A stretch of DNA of 18,040 nt from Desulfocurvus sp. (lineage in GTDB: Bacteria > Desulfobacterota > Desulfovibrionia > Desulfovibrionales > Desulfovibrionaceae). Shown here one piece after another: positions 13,221 to 18,040 of this stretch (position 1 is its first letter; every line of letters starts with the position of its first letter). A program made the position numbers and the translations under genes. A model generated the notes under the pieces. It was not told where the DNA came from. It was given only the letters and a program-made list of their open reading frames with translations, and did no database searches. Location of the stretch: NCBI RefSeq assembly GCF_023230885.1, contig NZ_JALNWM010000046.1, positions 1 through 18,040 on the forward strand. Reading direction: 5' to 3'.

Positions 13221-15863
13221 ATGGGTTCGCTGCGTCGGCTGCTGCGCTCCCTGGCCGGGCTTTTGCGCGACGCGCCCGACCCGGCGCGCGAGGCGGCCCT
13301 GCTCCAGGCCCACCGCGAGCGCTGCCTCAACTTCCGCGTCCTGCTGGCCGCCAACAACCGGGCCCTGGAGCTCATGGGCGCCATGCAGGAGGCCCTGCGC
13401 GGCCCGCGGGCCTTCGGCATGAACTTCGTGCGCGCCAGTTGCACCGCCGTGAGCGCCGAGGTGCTGCGCATGGCCCGGGCCCTGTGCGCCCTGGCTCCGG
13501 GACGGTACGAGGCCCTGCTGCCGCGCCATGCGGCCATTGCCGGGCGCCTGGAGGCCCTGCTGGCCCCCGGCCCGCCGCCCGCCCCGGGGCCGCTGGTGCT
13601 GCCCGTGGCGGCCCTGCGCGCCGCCGACGCTCCGCGCGCCGGGGGCAAGGCCGCCATGCTCGGCGAGCTGGGCACGCTGCCCGGGGTGCGCGTGCCCCGG
13701 GGGTTCGTGGTCACCGTGTCCGGGTTCGCGGCCTTCATGGCCCATCAGGACCTGCGCGTGGAGCTGGAGCGGCTGGGCCAGACCCAGGCCGGAAGCGGGT
13801 TGGACGGGCTGTATTCGCTGTCCGCCGCCCTGCAACAGCGCATCGTGGCCACGCCGCTGCCCCCGGCCCTGGGCGAGGCCCTGGCCGCCGGGCTGGCGGA
13901 GCTGCTGGCCGCCCACGGGCCGGGCCTGCGCCTGGCCGTGCGCTCCAGCGCCGTGGGCGAGGACGCTGCCCAGACATCCTTCGCCGGGCAATACCGCTCG
14001 GAGCTCAACGTGCATCCCGATTCCCTGGGCGACGTGTATCGCGACGTGGTCGCCTCGCTGTACGGCGCCACGGCGATGGCCTACCGCCTGGGCCGCGGCC
14101 TGCGCGACGAGGACGTGCCCATGGCCGTCCTGGTGCTGCCCATGGTCCCCAGCCTGTGCGGCGGGGTGGCCTACACCGCCAACCCCCTGGACGCCGCCGA
14201 CCGGACCCTGACCGTCAGCGCCGTGCACGGCCTGCCCAAGGCCGTGGTGGACGGCTCCGACGCGGCCGACACCTGGCTCCTGGCGCGCGGCCCGCAGGGG
14301 CCCGAGCTTGTGCGCGCCGAGCACACGGCCCAGGAGACGGCCTACGTTCCCGGCGCCGGGGAGGGCCTGGAGCGCGAGCTGCTGGACGCGGCCACGGCCG
14401 GGCGCCCGACCCTGGAGCCCGAAGCCGTGCTGCGGCTGGCGCGGCTGGCCCTGGCCGTGGAGGCCCATTGCGGCGGCCCGCAGGACATCGAATGGGCCCT
14501 GGAGCCCGACGGGGAATTCACCCTGCTCCAGGCCCGGCCCCTGGGCCTGGCCGCCGGGGACGGCCCCGGGGCCGCGCAGGCGCCCTCCGCCGCGGCTCCG
14601 CCGCCTGCCGCCGAGGGGCCGGATGGCCCGTCCGTCCTGTATCGCGGGGGAGTCACGGCCAGTTCCGGGGTCGGGTCCGGGCCCGTGCGCGTGGCGCGCA
14701 GGCCTGCGGACGCCCTGGGCTTTCCCGAGGGCGCGGTGCTCGTGGCACCCCTGGCCCTGCCGGAGTGGGCGCCGCTGCTTTCGCGGGCGGCGGCCCTGGT
14801 CTGCGAGCGCGGCGGGGTCACCGGCCACCTGGCCACCGTGGCCCGCGAGTTCGCCGTCCCGGCGCTTTTTGCCTGCCAGGGGGCGGTCGCCGCCCTGCCG
14901 GAGGGCGGCGAGGTCACCGTGGACGCCGACGCCGCCGTGATCCTGGCCGGGCGCCGCGAGGTCGCGCCGCAATCCCGGGAGCCGCGCCGCAGCCCCATCC
15001 ACGGCTCGCCCGTCCACCAGGCCCTGGCCCGCGCCGCGGAGCTGGTGGTGCCCCTGCGCCTGCTGGACCCGCAGGGGGAGGGCTTCCGCCCCGAGGCCTG
15101 CGCCACCCTGCACGACATCACCCGCTTCTGCCACGAGAAGGCCGTGGCCGAGATGTTCGACCCGGACAACGCCCTGCCCCTGCCCGAAGGCGCGGCCCGG
15201 CGGCTGGTCTGCGGCGTGCCCATGCAGTACTGGGTGGTGGACCTGGGCGGCGGACTCGCCCGGGCCGTGGACGGGCCCACCGTGACCCTGGACGACATCG
15301 CCTGCGCGCCCATGCTGGCCCTGTGGCGCGGCATGACCGCGCAGCCCTGGGCGGGCCCCCCGCCGGTGAACGCCCGGGGCTTCCTCTCCGTGCTGGCCGA
15401 GGCCACGGCCAACCCGGACCTGGAGGCCGCGGCGGCCTCACGCTTCAGCGAGCGCAACTATTTCATGATCTCCAAGACGTTCTGCAACCTGCATTCGCGG
15501 TTCGGGTTCCATTTCAGCATCGTGGAGGCCGAGGCCGGGGAGGATCCCGGGGGCAACCATGTGAGCCTGCGCTTCAACGGCGGGGCCGCCGACCGCCAGC
15601 GCCGCGAGCTGCGCGCCCGGTTCATCGCCGGGCTGCTCGAGGAGCGCGGGATGCGCGTGGATGTGACCGGGGACGCCCTGGCCGCGCGGGCCGAGGCCCT
15701 GGCCGCCCCCCGGGTCCTGGAATTGCTGGAAGTCCTGGGATATCTTGTGATACACACGAGGCAACTGGATATGATCATGGCCGATCCTGTCGAGTCCGCC
15801 CGGCGGACCAGGGCCGTGCGCGACGGACTGCTGGCCCTGGCGGGCGGCTCCCCCCGGCGCTAG
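13221..15863 (+). CDS. PEP synthase-like protein: ATP-grasp and phospho-His domains with an atypical C-terminal domain
   Basis: An 880-residue cytoplasmic protein. Residues 1-115 are a helical extension (LNFRVLLAANNRALELM...). Residues about 125-440 are a PPDK_N/PEP-synthase ATP-binding domain, with GGKAAMLGEL (141-150), VRSSAVGEDAAQTSFAGQY (about 240-258) and the closing QDIEWALEPDGEFTLLQARP. Residues about 476-575 are the swivelling phospho-histidine domain: GGVTGHLATVAREFAVPAL, with catalytic H536. The C-terminal PEP/pyruvate TIM barrel of true PEP synthase or PPDK is not visible; instead about 590-880 hold another domain with NYFMISKTFCNLHSRFGFHF and VSLRFNGGAADRQRRELRARF. So it probably transfers a phosphate from ATP via H536 to an unknown acceptor, as rifampin phosphotransferase does with its own domain set. 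It is coupled to the receiver gene (8-base gap; AGGGGGG precedes ATG). "Pyruvate, water dikinase" would over-assign it. Confidence 0.82.
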   Translation: MGSLRRLLRSLAGLLRDAPDPAREAALLQAHRERCLNFRVLLAANNRALELMGAMQEALRGPRAFGMNFVRASCTAVSAEVLRMARALCALAPGRYEALLPRHAAIAGRLEALLAPGPPPAPGPLVLPVAALRAADAPRAGGKAAMLGELGTLPGVRVPRGFVVTVSGFAAFMAHQDLRVELERLGQTQAGSGLDGLYSLSAALQQRIVATPLPPALGEALAAGLAELLAAHGPGLRLAVRSSAVGEDAAQTSFAGQYRSELNVHPDSLGDVYRDVVASLYGATAMAYRLGRGLRDEDVPMAVLVLPMVPSLCGGVAYTANPLDAADRTLTVSAVHGLPKAVVDGSDAADTWLLARGPQGPELVRAEHTAQETAYVPGAGEGLERELLDAATAGRPTLEPEAVLRLARLALAVEAHCGGPQDIEWALEPDGEFTLLQARPLGLAAGDGPGAAQAPSAAAPPPAAEGPDGPSVLYRGGVTASSGVGSGPVRVARRPADALGFPEGAVLVAPLALPEWAPLLSRAAALVCERGGVTGHLATVAREFAVPALFACQGAVAALPEGGEVTVDADAAVILAGRREVAPQSREPRRSPIHGSPVHQALARAAELVVPLRLLDPQGEGFRPEACATLHDITRFCHEKAVAEMFDPDNALPLPEGAARRLVCGVPMQYWVVDLGGGLARAVDGPTVTLDDIACAPMLALWRGMTAQPWAGPPPVNARGFLSVLAEATANPDLEAAAASRFSERNYFMISKTFCNLHSRFGFHFSIVEAEAGEDPGGNHVSLRFNGGAADRQRRELRARFIAGLLEERGMRVDVTGDALAARAEALAAPRVLELLEVLGYLVIHTRQLDMIMADPVESARRTRAVRDGLLALAGGSPRR

Positions 15864-15872
15864 AAATCCGGC

Positions 15873-15935
15873 CCTTGCGCGATTTTGCCACTTAGTTTTC
15901 CAGCAGGCACGACATGTTGCGTAAGTCGCGCAAGG
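15873..15935. promoter_or_regulatory. Inverted pair of the CTTGCGCGA motif, candidate enhancer sites
   Basis: CCTTGCGCGA (15873-15882) and its exact inverse TCGCGCAAGG (15926-15935) flank a 43-base gap. The extended motif reads CTTGCGCGATTTTGCC on the plus strand and CTTGCGCGACTTACGC on the minus strand. The second copy is also part of the dyad TTGCG-N7-CGCAA (15917-15933). The copies are centred about 90 and 40 bases upstream of the predicted sigma-54 start. Confidence 0.52.
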
Positions 15936-15943
15936 CGACATCC

Positions 15944-15959
15944 TGGCTCGTGTCTTGCT
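15944..15959 (+). promoter_or_regulatory. Sigma-54 promoter of the histidine kinase operon
   Basis: TGGCTCGTGTCTTGCT matches TGGCACG-N4-TTGCW at 11 of 12 defined positions with correct GG-N10-GC spacing, the best such match in the window. The predicted start near 15970 argues against the upstream ATG at 15914 as the kinase start and supports ATG 16019. Confidence 0.72.
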
Positions 15960-15975
15960 CTGTCCCTCTTGGGCG

Positions 15976-15994
15976 GGGCCGGTTTTCCCGGCCC
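15976..15994 (+). other. Leader hairpin before the histidine kinase gene
   Basis: GGGCCGG (15976-15982) pairs with CCGGCCC (15988-15994) across a 5-base loop (TTTTC). It would be at the very 5' end of the predicted transcript, where such hairpins can stabilise mRNA. It ends 14 bases before the GGAGG ribosome binding site. Confidence 0.4.
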
Positions 15995-16018
15995 TGCGGC
16001 ACAGCGCTGGAGGCGGCG

Positions 16019-17710
16019 ATGGCGATGCAGGAATACAGGCGGCTGCGGTGGAGGATAACGGCCACGACCCTGGCCTTTTCCCTCATTCCCCTGCTGCTCA
16101 TGGGCTATGTGATCCACCGCCAGTTCAGCGAGGCGTACACCGAGAAGGTCATGACATCCATGGCCTCCACGGTGGTCAACAAGCGCCGCTCCCTGGACCT
16201 GTTCCTGGACGAGCGCCTGTCCCAGCTGCGCACCCTCGGCCAGACCCATTCCTTCGCCGATCTGACCGAGTCCGGAGGGCTGGCGGCGGTGTTCGGCGTG
16301 GTGCAGGCCAACTCCCGCTCCTACATCGACCTGGGCGTCATCGACGCCCAGGGCCGCCATGTGGCCTATGTGGGCCCCTACAAGCTGGCCGGGATCAACT
16401 ACAGCGGCGAGGAGTGGTTCGCCGAGGCCATGCTCAAGGGCCAATACATGAGCGACGTGTTCCTGGGGTTCCGCAACTTCCCGCACTTCATCATCGCCGT
16501 GCGCTGCGGCCAGGGCGACAAGGCCTGGATCCTGCGGGCGACCATCGACTCCGAGGTGTTCAACTCGCTGGTGCAGAGCCTGCGCACGGGCCAGACGGGC
16601 GACGCCTTCCTGGTCAACGCCGCCGGGCAGCTCCAGACGCCCACGCGCTTTGGCGGCAGCGTGCTCCAGGAGTCGGGGCTGCCCGGGGTGAACCTGTTCC
16701 ACGGCGAGCGCGTGGAGGAGACGACCCTGGGCGGGCGGCGGGTCATCACCGGCCAGTCGTGGCTCACGCGCGCGCGCTGGCTGCTCGTGGTCACCGAAGA
16801 CCCCGACGAGACCATGTCGCCGCTGATCCGCACGCGTTCCATCGGCGCCCTGGCCTTGGGCCTGGTGGCGCTGATGATCGTCACCGGCACGGTGCTCACG
16901 GCGCGCTCCATGGTCGCCAAGCTGGAGGCCGCCGACCGCGAGCGCGCCACCCTGGACGCCGGGCTCATGCAGTCGGCCAAGATGGCCGCCCTGGGCAAGC
17001 TGGCGGCCGGGGTGGCCCACGAGATCAACAACCCCCTGACGCTCATCATGGAGAGCGCGGGCTGGATCAAGGACCTGCTCACCGAGGAGAACCCCGAGAC
17101 CATCGAGAACTTCACCGAGATTGAGTCCGCCGTGCACAAGATCGAAGACCATGTGGAGCGCGCCCGGGCCGTGACCCACCGCATGCTCGGCTTCGCCCGG
17201 CGCATGGAGCCGGTGGAGGAGGACGTGGACATGAACCATGTGGCCGAGCAGACCCTGTCGTTTTTGCGCAGCGAGGCCATGCACCGCGACATCGCCCTGC
17301 GCCGCGACTACGCCCAGGACCTGCCGCGCATCAGCACCGACACGGCCCAGGTCCAGCAGGTGCTGCTGAACATCCTGGAGAACGCCATCGACGCCGTGGG
17401 CCGCAACGGCACCGTGGCCCTGGCCACGGGGCGCACCGAGGACGGCCAGGCCGTGTGGCTCAGCGTGAGCGACACCGGCCCGGGCATCCCCGAGGGCTAC
17501 CTGTCGCGCATTTTCGACCCCTTCTTCACCACCAAGGCCCCCGGCGAGGGCACGGGCCTGGGCCTGTCCATCGCCTACAGCATCATCCGCAAGCTCGGCG
17601 GGCGGCTTGCGGCGTCCAACGGCCAGCATGGCGGCGCGGTGTTCACCATCACCCTGCCCCTGGAAGGGCACGGCGCGGCCCATGCGGCGCAGGCCGCCGA
17701 GGAGGGCTGA
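16019..17710 (+). CDS. Membrane sensor histidine kinase with a periplasmic Cache-type domain
   Basis: A 563-residue sensor kinase. Membrane helix 1 lies at about residues 12-34; a periplasmic double-Cache-like sensor at about 36-270 (YIDLGVIDAQGRHVAYVGPY, then SGEEWFAEAMLKGQYMSDVF) resembles domains that bind small organic ligands; helix 2 is at about 276-300. No clear PAS domain is visible, and the short linker runs straight into the kinase core: H-box GVAHEINNPLT with phospho-accepting H334, N-box ILENAID (N455), G1 DTGPGIPEG, F-box DPFFTTK and G2 GTGLGLS, all intact. The HEINNPLT form is NtrB-like. ATG 16019 is preceded by GGAGG at five bases; an upstream ATG at 15914 would lie inside the promoter region. 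The next gene (receiver) starts one base after its stop, so the two form a two-component pair. The ligand is unknown. Confidence 0.92.
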   Translation: MAMQEYRRLRWRITATTLAFSLIPLLLMGYVIHRQFSEAYTEKVMTSMASTVVNKRRSLDLFLDERLSQLRTLGQTHSFADLTESGGLAAVFGVVQANSRSYIDLGVIDAQGRHVAYVGPYKLAGINYSGEEWFAEAMLKGQYMSDVFLGFRNFPHFIIAVRCGQGDKAWILRATIDSEVFNSLVQSLRTGQTGDAFLVNAAGQLQTPTRFGGSVLQESGLPGVNLFHGERVEETTLGGRRVITGQSWLTRARWLLVVTEDPDETMSPLIRTRSIGALALGLVALMIVTGTVLTARSMVAKLEAADRERATLDAGLMQSAKMAALGKLAAGVAHEINNPLTLIMESAGWIKDLLTEENPETIENFTEIESAVHKIEDHVERARAVTHRMLGFARRMEPVEEDVDMNHVAEQTLSFLRSEAMHRDIALRRDYAQDLPRISTDTAQVQQVLLNILENAIDAVGRNGTVALATGRTEDGQAVWLSVSDTGPGIPEGYLSRIFDPFFTTKAPGEGTGLGLSIAYSIIRKLGGRLAASNGQHGGAVFTITLPLEGHGAAHAAQAAEEG

Positions 17711-17711
17711 C

Positions 17712-18040
17712 ATGGACCCCATCAAGGTGCTGGTCGTGGACGACGAGCCCGATTTCGTCCAGCTGTTCGTCAAGCGCTTTGCCAAGCGCAACCTCGACGT
17801 GGTGTCGGCCCCGGGCGGGCGCGAGGCGCTGGAGCTTTTGCGCGCCACGCCCGTGGACGTGGTGGTCCTGGACGTGCGGATGCCCGGCATGGACGGGCTG
17901 GAGGTCCTGCGCGAGATCAAGCGCCGCCATCCGCTGATCGAGGTCATCATGCTCACGGGCCACGGCTCGGCGGAGTCCGGCCTGCGCGGCATGAGCCTTG
18001 GGGCCTACGACTACGTCATGAAGCCCTTTCACATCGACGA
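17712..18040 (+). CDS. Response regulator, receiver domain (cut by window end)
   Basis: The first 109 codons of a response regulator; the 3' end lies beyond the window. The receiver is intact so far: D10/D11, phospho-acceptor D54 in VVLDVRMPGMDG, T82 in IMLTGHGS and K104 in YVMKPFHID. GGAGGG lies five bases before ATG 17712, and only one base separates it from the kinase gene, so it is the kinase's partner. It aligns without gaps to the receiver at 12823. Whether an output domain (for example a sigma-54 activator, which could recognise the CTTGCGCGA sites) follows, or whether it is receiver-only, cannot be seen. Confidence 0.9.
   Translation, partial: MDPIKVLVVDDEPDFVQLFVKRFAKRNLDVVSAPGGREALELLRATPVDVVVLDVRMPGMDGLEVLREIKRRHPLIEVIMLTGHGSAESGLRGMSLGAYDYVMKPFHID

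Noticed and set aside
15905..15921. AGGCACGACATGTTGCG as a sigma-54 promoter before the kinase
   Set aside because: GG and GC are 11 bases apart instead of 10; the match at 15944-15959 is better in sequence and spacing.
15914..16018. Upstream ATG (15914) as start of the histidine kinase
   Set aside because: It would begin upstream of the best sigma-54 promoter and adds residues without family resemblance; ATG 16019 has GGAGG at the right distance.

Overview
This is a very GC-rich window (rough impression above 70% G+C in genes) that fits a deltaproteobacterium of the Desulfovibrio type. The reasons are gene content and promoter style: a DUF3450/TtpC-type TonB operon, a pqiAABC lipid-transport operon, a receiver/PEP-dikinase-like/histidine-kinase signalling cluster, and several -24/-12 (sigma-54) promoter matches. 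The lineage is inferred from content only; no rRNA or other phylogenetic marker is present. I saw no tRNA, rRNA, CRISPR array, transposase or phage gene.

Layout. (1) 1-84, minus: start of a small Cys-rich protein that runs off the left edge. Its upstream region (98-265) holds a sigma-54 promoter match, a CRP/FNR-like palindrome and a perfect 16-bp palindrome at enhancer distance. (2) 525-1037, minus: TrmO/TsaA-type tRNA methyltransferase, with a minus-strand terminator hairpin at 305-344. (3) 1038-1659: non-coding, with three copies of a ~66-bp GC-rich repeat. (4) 1660-7031, plus: six-gene operon DUF3450 - TtpC-like (long ExbB) - ExbB - ExbD - TonB - TPR, most of it coupled by stop/start overlaps. 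It is a complete energising module for outer-membrane transport, with no receptor gene in the window. (5) 7173-7784 (minus) and 7899-8822 (plus): divergent ArgO/LysE-type exporter and its LysR-type regulator ArgP, with a T-N11-A operator between them. (6) 9020-12568, plus: PqiA (as two separate half-length genes), PqiB with three MCE domains and PqiC lipoprotein, a trans-envelope lipid transport system. (7) 12823-18040, plus: a receiver-only response regulator, a large PEP-synthase-like protein with an unusual C-terminal domain, a Cache-sensor histidine kinase, and a second receiver protein cut by the window end.

How they work together. Regions 4 and 6 are both envelope machines: one uses the proton gradient to drive outer-membrane events, the other moves lipids between membranes. 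Region 7 looks like one regulatory unit. Its two transcription units each have a sigma-54 promoter match, each carry the motif CTTGCGCGA upstream of it (two copies each), and each have a GC-rich hairpin in the leader. This suggests that a single enhancer-binding protein, not encoded in the visible part, drives both. The PEP-synthase-like protein keeps the ATP-grasp and phospho-histidine domains but lacks a recognisable PEP/pyruvate TIM barrel. It has another C-terminal domain instead, so its substrate is open; this is the strongest candidate for undescribed biochemistry here.
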